Shown here one piece after another: positions 1 to 6,836 of a stretch of 16,009 bases of DNA. A model generated the notes under the pieces. It saw nothing but the letters and a program-made list of their open reading frames with translations. It did no database searches and was not told the DNA's origin. The position numbers and the translations under genes are program-made. Every line of letters starts with the position of its first letter. Positions within the stretch are counted from its first letter, which is position 1. Origin of the DNA: CAYGGE01 sp966250865 (GTDB lineage Bacteria > Patescibacteriota > UBA1384 > CAYGGE01); the NCBI GenBank assembly GCA_966250865.1, contig CBINIT010000023.1, positions 1 to 16,009 of the forward strand, given 5' to 3'.

Positions 1-1
1 T

Positions 2-1090
2 CAAAAGATCGCCCAGATGATCGAACGTTTCGCTACGGTCATCGAAGAAATTCGAAAGACAGGCAAAGAACCCGTGCCGTACATCCATGGTGATACCAGT
101 ACGTCTATGGCTATCGGCTTGTCATCATTTATGCACCGTGTAGCTTGTGTGCACGTTGAAGCAGGCATTCGAACCATTACCCCCAAGCGCGAAGTCTACC
201 AGAAGTTTTATGGTGCCTTTAAAGCCGGCAATTTCAACTGGGATGAATACTACGCCGCTATGCAAATTCGTGACAATTATGAACTGGGTAGCATGGAGCC
301 ATTCCCTGAACAGTACAACACCCGGGTCTCTGAACCAGCCAGTGGCTTTTACGCTGCACCAGTCGAGCTCGACAAAGAGTTTCTCCTTTCTGAAGGGTTC
401 AATGCTGATCGTATTGTGGTAACTGGTAATACCGTTGCCGATGCCACGATGCAAGCCATTGCCGACTCTGAAAAATCCACCATCTTTGAAAAGTATCCGC
501 AGATTCAAGTTGGAAAGTTTATTCGTTTCTGTATTCACCGACGTGAAAATACGCAAGACGAAAAGCGTTTCCGCATCTTAATTGATACTATTGAGAAGCT
601 CGTCCGTGGCGGTCAGCAAGTTTTGCTTATTTCACTCTTCGGTACCGAAGCGGCTATCGACCAATTTGGTCTTCGTGAAAAGATTGAAGGTCTCGCTAAA
701 GAATATCCCGACAACTTCATCTACTCCGATGTCTGGCCCTACTATCGTGATGTTATCGCGGCCATGCGGGAGTGTGCTTTGGTTGCCACAGACTCTGGAA
801 GCATGCAAGAAGAGATGAACATTCTCGGCATTCCAACCGTTACGCTTCGCTTTGGTTCAGACCGCGGCGAATCGTTTATAGCCGGTAGCAATGTTCCGGC
901 TCCGCCAATCGATGCTGACTTTATCGTCGAGATCATCAAGGGAGCGCTTGGCAATGAGCAGATGAAGCAAGTCGGTAATATTTATGGCGAAAATGTTTCA
1001 CAGAAAATCGTTGACGAGGTAATGACTCGCTTGAATCGTGGCGAGAAGATGTTCCGAACCGAAGAAGAACGGATTGGTTTAGGGGTATAA
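2..1090 (+). CDS. wecB: UDP-N-acetylglucosamine 2-epimerase-like protein (5' end outside window)
   Basis: Non-hydrolysing UDP-GlcNAc 2-epimerases interconvert UDP-GlcNAc and UDP-ManNAc in the cytoplasm for surface polysaccharide synthesis. The reading frame is already open at base 2, so the N-terminus lies upstream; 362 residues remain. In fragment numbering I see HGDTSTS near 29-35, HVEAGIRT near 51-58, PFPE and a conserved Asn near 100-106, HRREN near 179-183, a DSGSMQEE block near 264-271 and a following LRFGSDRGE. These match the GDT, EAGLRT, HRREN, DSGGxQEE and TERPE blocks of the family, although the last is changed to SDRGE. About 41 residues separate AGIRT from PFPE, where the bacterial enzymes I know have about five, so this is an insertion or a subfamily form. 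It is followed by phosphoglucose isomerase, which fits amino-sugar and hexose-phosphate metabolism. The fold is secure; the exact sugar nucleotide is not, hence the symbol is tentative. Confidence 0.82.
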   Translation, partial: QKIAQMIERFATVIEEIRKTGKEPVPYIHGDTSTSMAIGLSSFMHRVACVHVEAGIRTITPKREVYQKFYGAFKAGNFNWDEYYAAMQIRDNYELGSMEPFPEQYNTRVSEPASGFYAAPVELDKEFLLSEGFNADRIVVTGNTVADATMQAIADSEKSTIFEKYPQIQVGKFIRFCIHRRENTQDEKRFRILIDTIEKLVRGGQQVLLISLFGTEAAIDQFGLREKIEGLAKEYPDNFIYSDVWPYYRDVIAAMRECALVATDSGSMQEEMNILGIPTVTLRFGSDRGESFIAGSNVPAPPIDADFIVEIIKGALGNEQMKQVGNIYGENVSQKIVDEVMTRLNRGEKMFRTEEERIGLGV

Positions 1091-1104
1091 GTTTTGTTTA
1101 ACAC

Positions 1105-1146
1105 CTGTCATCCTTGACCGGAAGCGTAGCGCTCAGGATCGAGGAT
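1105..1146. repeat. Single copy of a widespread short palindromic repeat
   Basis: This stretch between the epimerase and phosphoglucose isomerase reads TGTCATCCTTGA, then CGGAAGCGTAGCG, then CAGGATCGAGGAT. It resembles the short interspersed element seen in intergenic DNA of many bacteria that reads roughly TGTCATCCTGAGCG, AAGCG, AAGGATC. The ends ATCCT(T)GA at 1110-1117 and TCAGGAT at 1133-1139 can pair. Resemblance is from memory; only one copy is in the window, so repetition in this genome is untested. Confidence 0.5.
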
Positions 1147-1176
1147 CGGTTACTAACTAAAAGCCGAGGAGTAACA

Positions 1177-2379
1177 ATGGCGCTCGATATTACTTTCCAC
1201 AATATCACCCTCGATCTTGACCAGCTAAAAACATCAAAGCGTTCACTTCTTGAAGCTATCCCAACACCGCCATTCATGGAGCATGCCGAAGACATCACAG
1301 CCCTTCGAGCCACTCTTGAGCCATACCAGAAGTATCAGAATATCCTCCTTATTGGTAATGGCGGCTCAATTTGGTCGTTCATGCCGCTCTACGTTGCTTT
1401 AGCCGACCGCATTGCCGGCAAAACAGTCGTACCCGTGACTGATATGGAGCCTGATGCGATTAACGTTTTGAAAACTAAGTATCCAAAAGAGTCCACCCTT
1501 GTTTTGGTTATTAGTAAGTCTGGGTCTACGGTAGGTGTTATTGAAGATCTTCTCATCTTTTCTGAATACAAAGCGCTCTACGTCACCGACCCTGAGGGAA
1601 CGATAGGGGAGATAGGCAAGCGACGAAATGTTCAGATTATCCCACACCCAGTAGTCGGCGGTCGTTACTCAACTTTTACGAGTTGTGCATATGTCCCAGC
1701 CATTCTGGCTGGTTTGCCAGTCGAAGAGATCGAAAAAGGTGGACGAGGCTTTTACCGAGAGTTTGCTGATCTCGACAACCCAAACAATAAAGCGCTCGAT
1801 GCTGCCCTAGTCTTGAGCGAGCTTGAAAATACCGGCTATACCGAAATGTTCTTGCCTATTTACTCAAACTTCCTCCAGACATTTGGCAACATTGTTACAC
1901 AGCTCTTCCATGAATCGTTCGGGAAAGATGGCAAGGGTATCACCGTAGTTGCTGCCCAAGCCCCAGAAAGCCAGCACCACACCAACCAGCGCTTCTTTGG
2001 CGGTCGAAAGAACATGACCGGCTGTTTCCTCCATGTCGTGAACCAGAAAGATGTTGGCTTAGTTGTCAGCGTACCCGATGAACTTAAAGAGATCACGCTT
2101 CGTACCGGTACGATTGGAGATATAGATGGCGTTCGGCTTACTGACTCATTTACCGCTGAATATATAGGCACGTTGACTGACGCTAAAAACCAAAATATTC
2201 CGATTATCGATGTCGCCGTTGCCGAAGTTTCCGGCTATACGGTCGGTGCGCTCATGGCGTTCTGGCATTATGTAACGGTCTACAGTGCTGCCTTACGTGA
2301 AGTCGATCCATTCGATCAACCACAGGTTGAAGCGAGTAAGGTTGTCTCTTTCGAACAACGCAAAGCCTCAAAACATTGA
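1177..2379 (+). CDS. pgi: Glucose-6-phosphate isomerase (phosphoglucose isomerase)
   Basis: Cytoplasmic enzyme interconverting glucose-6-phosphate and fructose-6-phosphate, linking glycolysis or the pentose phosphate route to nucleotide-sugar synthesis. The ATG at 1177 is chosen because GAGGAG lies five bases before it; an in-frame ATG at 1114 sits inside the intergenic repeat and would add 21 atypical residues. The 400-residue product has two SIS domains: GNGGS at 60-64, SKSGST at 113-118 (phosphate binding), GGRYS at 161-165, the LFHESFGKDGKG segment with Glu246 near 243-254, SQHHTNQ at 265-271, and the C-terminal QPQVEASK at 381-388, whose Lys388 corresponds to the catalytic lysine of the family. 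It is shorter than common bacterial PGIs (about 450-550 residues), as in many reduced genomes. The TGA stop overlaps the -35 box of the downstream tRNA promoter. Confidence 0.93.
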   Translation: MALDITFHNITLDLDQLKTSKRSLLEAIPTPPFMEHAEDITALRATLEPYQKYQNILLIGNGGSIWSFMPLYVALADRIAGKTVVPVTDMEPDAINVLKTKYPKESTLVLVISKSGSTVGVIEDLLIFSEYKALYVTDPEGTIGEIGKRRNVQIIPHPVVGGRYSTFTSCAYVPAILAGLPVEEIEKGGRGFYREFADLDNPNNKALDAALVLSELENTGYTEMFLPIYSNFLQTFGNIVTQLFHESFGKDGKGITVVAAQAPESQHHTNQRFFGGRKNMTGCFLHVVNQKDVGLVVSVPDELKEITLRTGTIGDIDGVRLTDSFTAEYIGTLTDAKNQNIPIIDVAVAEVSGYTVGALMAFWHYVTVYSAALREVDPFDQPQVEASKVVSFEQRKASKH

Positions 2380-2404
2380 TTTTGAACCGGTAATTTGTTA
2401 TGAT
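2376..2404 (+). promoter_or_regulatory. Promoter of tRNA-Ala
   Basis: TTGATT (2376-2381) is separated by 17 bases from TATGAT (2399-2404), which is preceded by an extended -10 TG at 2396-2397. The predicted start is near 2411, giving an AT-rich leader of about 45 bases before the tRNA. The -35 box overlaps the pgi stop codon. The spacing is optimal for a housekeeping sigma factor. Confidence 0.65.
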
Positions 2405-2455
2405 TCGGACTGAATAATTATTCATTATTCGTTATTAATTGTTAATTTGTCATAT

Positions 2456-2531
2456 GGGCCATTAGCTCAGTTGGTAGAGCACCTCCATGGCATGGAGGGG
2501 GTCAGGAGTTCGAGTCTCCTATGGTCCACCA
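2456..2531 (+). tRNA. tRNA-Ala (anticodon GGC)
   Basis: A 76-base cloverleaf. The acceptor stem pairs GGGCCAT (2456-2462) with ATGGTCC (2521-2527) and includes the G3:U70 wobble pair that is the identity element for alanyl-tRNA synthetase. The anticodon stem CCTCC/GGAGG (2482-2486, 2494-2498) holds loop ATGGCAT with anticodon GGC at 2489-2491, reading GCC and GCU. The D arm (AGCTCAGTTGGTAGAGC) and the T arm (AGGAG, loop TTCGAGT, CTCCT) are canonical. The discriminator is A2528 and CCA is encoded at 2529-2531. No intron or variable arm extension is present. Confidence 0.97.
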
Positions 2532-2576
2532 GAAAAACACGCTTTTGTCCATCAGGGTAGAAGCGTGTTTTTCTTT
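2532..2576 (+). terminator. Rho-independent terminator after tRNA-Ala
   Basis: GAAAAACACGCTT (2532-2544) pairs perfectly over 13 bases with AAGCGTGTTTTTC (2561-2573) around a 16-base loop, and T residues follow. The A-rich outer arm means the T-run is part of the hairpin itself. It starts directly at the encoded CCA end. Confidence 0.85.
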
Positions 2577-2579
2577 GTG

Positions 2580-2727
2580 ATCAGGATTCGACTTGGGGTG
2601 AGAATCGTCGAATTCAGCGTATCTGATGCCTATCCTAGGTTCTGTTAAATAGATGGTCCACCACAAAGAAGTGCCTCTAACCGGTACTTTTAGTCAGGCC
2701 ATAGTGGCTGTAAGGGTAGGTAGAGGC
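2580..2727 (+). other. Structured intergenic segment, possible small RNA
   Basis: No ORF is apparent between the tRNA terminator and 2793, but inverted repeats are. ATCAG (2580-2584) can pair with CTGAT (2623-2627), enclosing ATTCGAC (2586-2592) with GTCGAAT (2607-2613). Further on, GCCTCTA (2673-2679) pairs with TAGAGGC (2721-2727), with an inner GCCA-TAG-TGGC hairpin at 2699-2709. I recognise no RNA family here; it is not RNase P, tmRNA, 6S or SRP RNA as far as I can tell. The strand is a guess and no promoter clearly belongs to it. Confidence 0.3.
2653..2663 (+). repeat. 11-base copy of the tRNA-Ala 3' end
   Basis: ATGGTCCACCA at 2653-2663 is identical to the last 11 bases of the tRNA-Ala gene including CCA (2521-2531), 132 bases downstream and in the same orientation. 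The match does not extend to either side. The bases before it do not fold into a tRNA. It could be a scar of integration at the tRNA 3' end or an old duplication; no integrase gene is in the window. Confidence 0.55.
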
Positions 2728-2777
2728 TAGCTTGAAGGTACGTTAAGCATTTACCCTGGTCGCGTGCTGGTACTCTA

Positions 2778-2786
2778 TGTTACTGT
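2778..2786 (+). promoter_or_regulatory. Extended -10 promoter for a leaderless transcript
   Basis: TGTTACTGT is an extended -10 (TG, one base, TACTGT at 2781-2786). It ends six bases before the ATG at 2793, so initiation at the usual distance would begin on the start codon. There is no Shine-Dalgarno sequence and no good -35 box. Confidence 0.45.
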
Positions 2787-2792
2787 TTAAGT

Positions 2793-3395
2793 ATGAACTC
2801 TTTATCTGACCTCCACCCACTCCTTCGGCTTACTCATCTGTTAAAACAAGAGATTGAGCGTACAATGGATCGCTGGCAAGATCGTAATAATCTTGAGCTG
2901 CAACAGCTCTCGCAAGAGATACGACGCTTGGAGGGATTATGTTACGACCATTGGCCTCTTACTGAGGAAGAGAAGCAGAGCTTTTCTTTTCGTGCTGTGT
3001 ATGACGATCGTTACGGAACAACTCTTGCACCAGAGTTAGATGCATTACGTAATCAGCTTCACGACACGATCAAGCCGCTACCTGAAGAATTGAGCCAGGA
3101 AGAACAAGACTATGATGAATTTTATCGCTACGTGTTTAGTATCCATCAAGACATGTTGTTCAAAAGCTCTGCTGCAGCACAGAAAGCATATGATAAAATG
3201 ATGGCTGACGAAGAAGGTGAAGATGAAAAAGACCTGCCACAACTTATCGTGCTCGCACAAGAATGGTTAACTCTTTTTCTTGACTCTGTTCGTTCGCTTG
3301 ATGAAGAAACAGCAAAGAACATGAAAGAATTCCAATTATTCATAAAGAAAAAAATGGAAGTCCAGCCTTCAGTCGAGGGGGAAAGTAAGCGGTGA
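2793..3395 (+). CDS. Hypothetical charged helical protein
   Basis: I do not recognise this 200-residue protein. It has no signal peptide or membrane segment and is very rich in Glu, Asp, Lys, Arg and Gln. Residues about 10-50 and 80-140 are predicted to be long amphipathic helices, with an acidic EEGEDEKD patch near 140-147, a more hydrophobic helix LIVLAQEWLTLFLDSV at 151-166 and a basic C-terminus. A cytoplasmic helical-bundle or coiled-coil protein is likely. The ATG at 2793 has no ribosome-binding site but lies six bases after an extended -10, suggesting a leaderless mRNA. It ends in TGA seven bases before the next gene, so the two probably form an operon. Confidence 0.8.
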   Translation: MNSLSDLHPLLRLTHLLKQEIERTMDRWQDRNNLELQQLSQEIRRLEGLCYDHWPLTEEEKQSFSFRAVYDDRYGTTLAPELDALRNQLHDTIKPLPEELSQEEQDYDEFYRYVFSIHQDMLFKSSAAAQKAYDKMMADEEGEDEKDLPQLIVLAQEWLTLFLDSVRSLDEETAKNMKEFQLFIKKKMEVQPSVEGESKR

Positions 3396-3402
3396 CAGCA
3401 GT

Positions 3403-3903
3403 ATGAAGAATGTCTTGCTTGTCGTAATTGCTGGTCTCGTGATCATCCTCGTCTACTGGGCTTTATGGACTCTAAGGAGAGGTATCGTGCAGCCAGCAAA
3501 GAACGCTCAAATGAATGAAGCGTTTACCTTGAAAATCGGGGAAAGTGCTCGAATTGGCTCTGATTTTACGATAAAGTTGAGTGATGTTGTCGAAGACGGG
3601 CGCTGTGCTGCATTTGAATGTTTTGCTACAAGCCCCGTAGTAGCGAGGGTAGAGATCAGTCATGCCGACCGCAAGCAGGTTGTGTACACAGGAAACTATA
3701 ACCGGCCTGTTTCTCTACGGGATGGCTACAAGGAGGGCGGAGGAAGTAACGGGTATTTTGATACTAGCTTCACTGTAGTTGATGGGTACACTGTAAAAAT
3801 TATGCAAGTTGATCCGGCACGGTTTGATCTGTCGATAAAAAAGATACCTAATCCAGCCATACCGAAATCAACGTATGTGCTGACTTTTGTGGTTCATCGT
3901 TAA
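3403..3903 (+). CDS. Membrane-anchored beta-rich protein of unknown function
   Basis: A 166-residue protein with an N-terminal hydrophobic anchor (about residues 4-24) followed by Arg-Arg, with the rest outside the membrane. There is no lipobox Cys, so it is a signal anchor and not a lipoprotein. The exported part is beta-rich. A segment reads FTLKIGESARI, then LSDVVEDGRCAAFECF, which resembles the 'F-L-G ... V-EDSRCP-C' motif of small secreted or lipoprotein families seen in other bacteria; the two cysteines (about 59 and 64) could form a disulfide. The start follows the upstream TGA by seven bases with only a weak ribosome-binding site, suggesting translational coupling. The function is unknown. 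Confidence 0.8.
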   Translation: MKNVLLVVIAGLVIILVYWALWTLRRGIVQPAKNAQMNEAFTLKIGESARIGSDFTIKLSDVVEDGRCAAFECFATSPVVARVEISHADRKQVVYTGNYNRPVSLRDGYKEGGGSNGYFDTSFTVVDGYTVKIMQVDPARFDLSIKKIPNPAIPKSTYVLTFVVHR

Positions 3904-4043
3904 CTAGAAGAAAGTGCTCAAAATACCTGTAACCAGTCTATTTTTGAAAGTAGAAAGTGGTGAGCAAGTAGCTAATTTCATGATGTGTCTGAGCTAGCGT
4001 CACCCCTTAGTATAACGTATACTTAATACATTAAGGAGGATGT
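3904..4043 (+). promoter_or_regulatory. Promoter-operator region of the M23-like gene
   Basis: TATAAC at 4011-4016 is a plausible -10, but there is no convincing -35. It lies within the arms GTATA (4010-4014) and TATAC (4018-4022). A second inverted repeat, CTTAAT (4022-4027) and ATTAAG (4030-4035), overlaps the Shine-Dalgarno GGAGG (4035-4039). The two-base spacer is too short for a stable RNA loop, so a DNA-binding operator is likelier. Nothing else is visible in 3904-4009. Confidence 0.35.
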
Positions 4044-5309
4044 ATGAAGCGTTGGTTATGGATTGGTGCTGGTGTAGCTATTGTAGGTATCGTCGTTCTT
4101 GTAGGTGTTATGTTGTTCAGCAAGAAGGCGAAGCGATCGGAGCAAACAGGTAATCCTGATGAGGCGCCGCTCGTACTTGACGACCCGGTAGCCGCAGGAA
4201 GACAACTATCCGCCGGCAAGTGCAAAGGAGACACAACTGGAAAACTTTCTCATCTTGCCATGGATGAGTCAGACTTCGCTTTCATCATTCCTTACGGTCT
4301 CATGGTAGGCGGCCACGTCACGCCGATTGATCACCAGTACTACGTTCCCAAAGACTTCAACTCTCCGCGCGATGCTTACCCAGTCTACGCAGTTGGCGAT
4401 GCACATCTTATTGAAATTCAGCATCGAACGGAACAGCCACAAGATAATGCCCATGTTCGAGAATTAGCAACCAGCGAGTATCGCTTAGTCTTTAGCCAGA
4501 GCTGCACCTCGTTTTACTACTATGATCTTCTTACTAGCCTCTCCCCTCAGCTTGAAAAGCTTGTCGAGGGAAAGCAGTACACTAGCGTCGATGTTGCCGT
4601 AAAGGCTGGCGACCTAATTGGTCACATTGGCGGCCAGACCCTCGATTTCGCCGTCTGGGATACCAAGAAGCCACTGTCAGGTTTTGTAGAACCGCAGCAC
4701 TACAAAGGTGAGGCCTGGAAACTCTACGTTGCCGATCCTCTTAACTACTACACTAACGACATTAAACAAATTGTACTTGCTCTTTCACCGCGCACCGAGA
4801 GCCCACTTTCAGGGAAACTTGACTGGGACGTGGACGGTACGCTTAAAGGAACTTGGTTTCTTGAGGGTACTGATGGTATAGCTGGTTTGCGTGGTGACCC
4901 AAGAGGGGAGTGGGTGTCGCACCTCAGTTTTGCTCCTGACCTTTACGACTCTAGTCGTTGGATTGCGTCGATGGGCGATTACCCAGTTGCACAAGATACC
5001 AATACGCAAGTCTCTGCCACTCAGCTCTATGCTAAAGCATCTTCCCTCGCCCCCGAGGCCATTACACCAAAGAGTGGGCTAGTTAAGATTGAGCTTGTGC
5101 ACGGAACTTATGTCGATACAGCGGGTCAATCGTGGCTTCAGCAAACTTTCACCAAGGGGCCCAAAGTGAGCACGAATGATGCGAACACACAGGCTACCGC
5201 ACTGGTACAGCTTATTGATCAGCGTACGCTCAAATTCGAGGTCTTTCCCAATAAAACGGCAGCGGATATATCAGGCTTTACCGCAAATGCCAAAACGTAT
5301 ACTCGATAA
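4044..5309 (+). CDS. Membrane-anchored protein with degenerate M23/LytM-like domain
   Basis: A 421-residue protein with a Lys-Arg start and a hydrophobic anchor (about residues 5-25) followed by KKAKR, so it should be exported and tethered. The linker is followed by a region resembling the duplicated-hybrid fold of LytM/M23 peptidases: GGHVTPIDHQYYV at 89-101, a beta segment YPVYAVGDAHLIEI near 112-125, then VKAGDLIGHIGG at 186-197 and LDFAVWD at 200-206. In active M23 enzymes the zinc ligands are HxxxD and HxH. Here the first site is HVTPID, one residue longer, and the last motif is DFAVWD without histidines, so it is probably not a peptidase. Residues about 240-420 form a further beta-rich domain that I do not recognise. 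GGAGG at 4035-4039 fixes the start at 4044; the ATG at 4040 is out of frame. Confidence 0.82.
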   Translation: MKRWLWIGAGVAIVGIVVLVGVMLFSKKAKRSEQTGNPDEAPLVLDDPVAAGRQLSAGKCKGDTTGKLSHLAMDESDFAFIIPYGLMVGGHVTPIDHQYYVPKDFNSPRDAYPVYAVGDAHLIEIQHRTEQPQDNAHVRELATSEYRLVFSQSCTSFYYYDLLTSLSPQLEKLVEGKQYTSVDVAVKAGDLIGHIGGQTLDFAVWDTKKPLSGFVEPQHYKGEAWKLYVADPLNYYTNDIKQIVLALSPRTESPLSGKLDWDVDGTLKGTWFLEGTDGIAGLRGDPRGEWVSHLSFAPDLYDSSRWIASMGDYPVAQDTNTQVSATQLYAKASSLAPEAITPKSGLVKIELVHGTYVDTAGQSWLQQTFTKGPKVSTNDANTQATALVQLIDQRTLKFEVFPNKTAADISGFTANAKTYTR

Positions 5310-5360
5310 TACGACCTGCATAATCGGTAATAATTACATCAGGTGGCAATCGATATTCAT

Positions 5361-5388
5361 AAAATCACCAGGTCAACCTGGTGATTTT
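5361..5388 (+). terminator. Rho-independent terminator
   Basis: AAAATCACCAGGT (5361-5373) and ACCTGGTGATTTT (5376-5388) are perfect inverted repeats, with the A-tract and T-tract forming the base. It lies 51 bases after the stop of the M23-like gene. The rest of 5310-5521 has no gene; CTACC/GGTAG (near 5434-5454) and AAACC-TAGT-GGTTTTTT (5494-5510) are the only other small hairpins. Confidence 0.85.
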
Positions 5389-5521
5389 GGTTGGTCCTGG
5401 GAGCCTAGCCATACATTCCCATCTAATTCAGGTCTACCAAAATTAAGAAGGTAGTCTAAGGTATCGCTATGCTCCACCGTGGCGCCGCTCGTTAAACCTA
5501 GTGGTTTTTTGTAATCTACCG

Positions 5522-5527
5522 TATAGT
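5522..5527 (+). promoter_or_regulatory. -10 element for a leaderless transcript
   Basis: TATAGT ends six bases before the ATG at 5534, the same distance as at three other genes in the window. No ribosome-binding site precedes the ATG, and no clear -35 box is seen. Confidence 0.45.
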
Positions 5528-5533
5528 CAAACT

Positions 5534-6355
5534 ATGCTCACTAATTATGAACCGCTAGTCGCTATCACGAAAAATACTAAACATGAGCTTTTTGTTGGTC
5601 GCCGCGGCGCTCAAAAGGTTTTTATTAAAAAATACTTGATTCGACCAGACAGGGAAGAGACTGACCGATTTAAGATGATGACCGAGATTGCCTGTTATGA
5701 TCATCTAACTGAATCGCTCGAGCTGCCAAGGCCTATCGCGTCAGACGAACATGAAGGGTATCTCGTTCTCCCCTTCATCGAATACGAAGATATCGTGATG
5801 AGTACGGCAGCAATCGATGCTGCGCTTCAGCTTCACGATCGATTGACGAAACTCGATGCTAGTTTTCTGAAACCTATCGGTTGGGATTATTATACCGGCT
5901 ACATTTTAGACCATCTTAGCTTTCTTGAAGATAAGATGAATGTGGCTGAGATGGATTGTGAGCGTATTAAAGCCATCTTTCTTGATCATAAGGAAGTAAT
6001 CCTTAAGCAAGTACGCTGTTTTAGTCATGGCGACTTCCACTTTGACAATATGAAATGGCACAACGGCGAGCTTGTCGTGATGGACTTTGAAAATACTCGA
6101 CAAGATACTGTCTACTATGACTTCGCGAGTATGTATCAATCATTCTTTCACGTTGGAAATGGCTTAGACTTTATTGATTACTACTATGGGAAGCTCACAA
6201 GCCGCCCTGATTTTGACGAAAAGATGTTTCACCTTATGCTCGTGCGACGATGTATTGCTGTTATGCTCTATCTGCATGACAAGAAAGATGCCCAGGCGCG
6301 TACTCAGACTTTAGCGGCTCTTAATCGAGCGCTCCAATTTCTTGATACTAACTAG
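5534..6355 (+). CDS. APH/choline-kinase-family small-molecule phosphotransferase
   Basis: Protein-kinase-like fold of the aminoglycoside phosphotransferase/choline kinase group, 273 residues. The N-lobe contains a VFIKK strand with candidate ATP lysines 32-33. The catalytic loop reads SHGDFHFDN (164-172; Asp167 as base, Asn172 for metal) and the metal-binding Asp is in VVMDFEN (Asp184), matching Brenner's motif HGDxxxxN and the following DFE. These enzymes phosphorylate hydroxyl groups of small molecules such as choline, sugars, thiamine or aminoglycosides; the sequence does not tell which. The start is set at 5534 and not at the upstream in-frame ATG at 5501, because a TATAGT promoter lies between them and the extra 11 residues look unrelated. 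It is flanked by terminators and a promoter, so it is probably monocistronic. Confidence 0.85.
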   Translation: MLTNYEPLVAITKNTKHELFVGRRGAQKVFIKKYLIRPDREETDRFKMMTEIACYDHLTESLELPRPIASDEHEGYLVLPFIEYEDIVMSTAAIDAALQLHDRLTKLDASFLKPIGWDYYTGYILDHLSFLEDKMNVAEMDCERIKAIFLDHKEVILKQVRCFSHGDFHFDNMKWHNGELVVMDFENTRQDTVYYDFASMYQSFFHVGNGLDFIDYYYGKLTSRPDFDEKMFHLMLVRRCIAVMLYLHDKKDAQARTQTLAALNRALQFLDTN

Positions 6356-6448
6356 TTCCCAAAGTATTACTATTACGTATCTACTTAATTTATTAACGCC
6401 TGCCTGATACATAACTAGTATTTCACATATCTGAATCATCCTACTCAA

Positions 6449-6502
6449 TTGACATGCTCGCAATTGCAGTGTATTATTATATTTAAGTAAAGACTTAAAT
6501 AT
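6449..6502 (+). promoter_or_regulatory. arsR promoter with palindromic operator
   Basis: TTGACA (6449-6454), a 17-base spacer and TATTAT (6472-6477) form a near-consensus promoter, with the start predicted near 6484. Immediately downstream, ATATTTAAGT (6479-6488) and ACTTAAATAT (6493-6502) form a perfect 10-base inverted repeat with a 4-base spacer, covering the start site and reaching into the ATG at 6501. This size and place fit an ArsR-family autorepression operator. Confidence 0.8.
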
Positions 6503-6836
6503 GAATCAAACTAAGCACACTGATTTTATCCGCACTAACCTCTGTAACCTCGACGACAAGTTCTGGGTACTTTTTCGTGCGCTCGGCGACTGTGCACGGT
6601 ACCGCATCGCCAAAGTACTCTTACGCCACCGCAACGTCTCTGTCAGTGAACTAGCCGAAATCTGTGAGATATCGGTGCCGGCTGTTTCGCAACACCTGCG
6701 TATTCTTAAGGATGCCGGTCTCGTAACCTGCAAGCGCAAAGGTCGTACCGCGTATTATGAGCTTGATGAATCAACTCCTTACGTTGCACGAATTATCGAC
6801 CTTATTGGAGATTATCTGAAAGCAAAGGAGCTTTAA
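6501..6836 (+). CDS. ArsR-family winged-helix transcriptional regulator
   Basis: A 111-residue dimeric repressor of the ArsR/SmtB fold. ALGDCARYRIAKVLL at 27-41 matches the 'LGDPTRLRIL' helix, ISVPAVSQHLRILKDAGLV at 57-75 is the helix-turn-helix with recognition helix, and the beta-wing KRKGRTAYYELDE covers 78-90. The classical metal motif ELCVCD is absent (LAEICEIS instead), but four cysteines (15, 31, 55, 77) remain, so thiol or redox sensing is possible. It overlaps the downstream reductase gene by one base (TAATG), so the pair is translationally coupled and the reductase is its likeliest target. The palindrome over its own promoter suggests autorepression. The signal is unknown. Confidence 0.92.
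   Translation: MNQTKHTDFIRTNLCNLDDKFWVLFRALGDCARYRIAKVLLRHRNVSVSELAEICEISVPAVSQHLRILKDAGLVTCKRKGRTAYYELDESTPYVARIIDLIGDYLKAKEL

Noticed and set aside
125..556. Open frame of 143 codons on the minus strand
   Set aside because: It is antisense to the conserved core of the epimerase gene and has no recognisable motif.
2412..2423. Perfect 12-base palindrome GAATAATTATTC in the tRNA leader
   Set aside because: It is in a very AT-rich stretch with other ATTATTC copies; a chance palindrome is likely and no regulator is suggested.
2580..2663. Possible second tRNA ending in the duplicated CCA sequence
   Set aside because: The bases before ATGGTCCACCA give no T arm, anticodon arm or matching 5' acceptor strand.
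5494..5510. Small AAACC-TAGT-GGTTTTTT hairpin as a terminator
   Set aside because: A five-base AT-rich stem is weak, and no gene ends near it; the strong terminator at 5361-5388 already ends the upstream gene.
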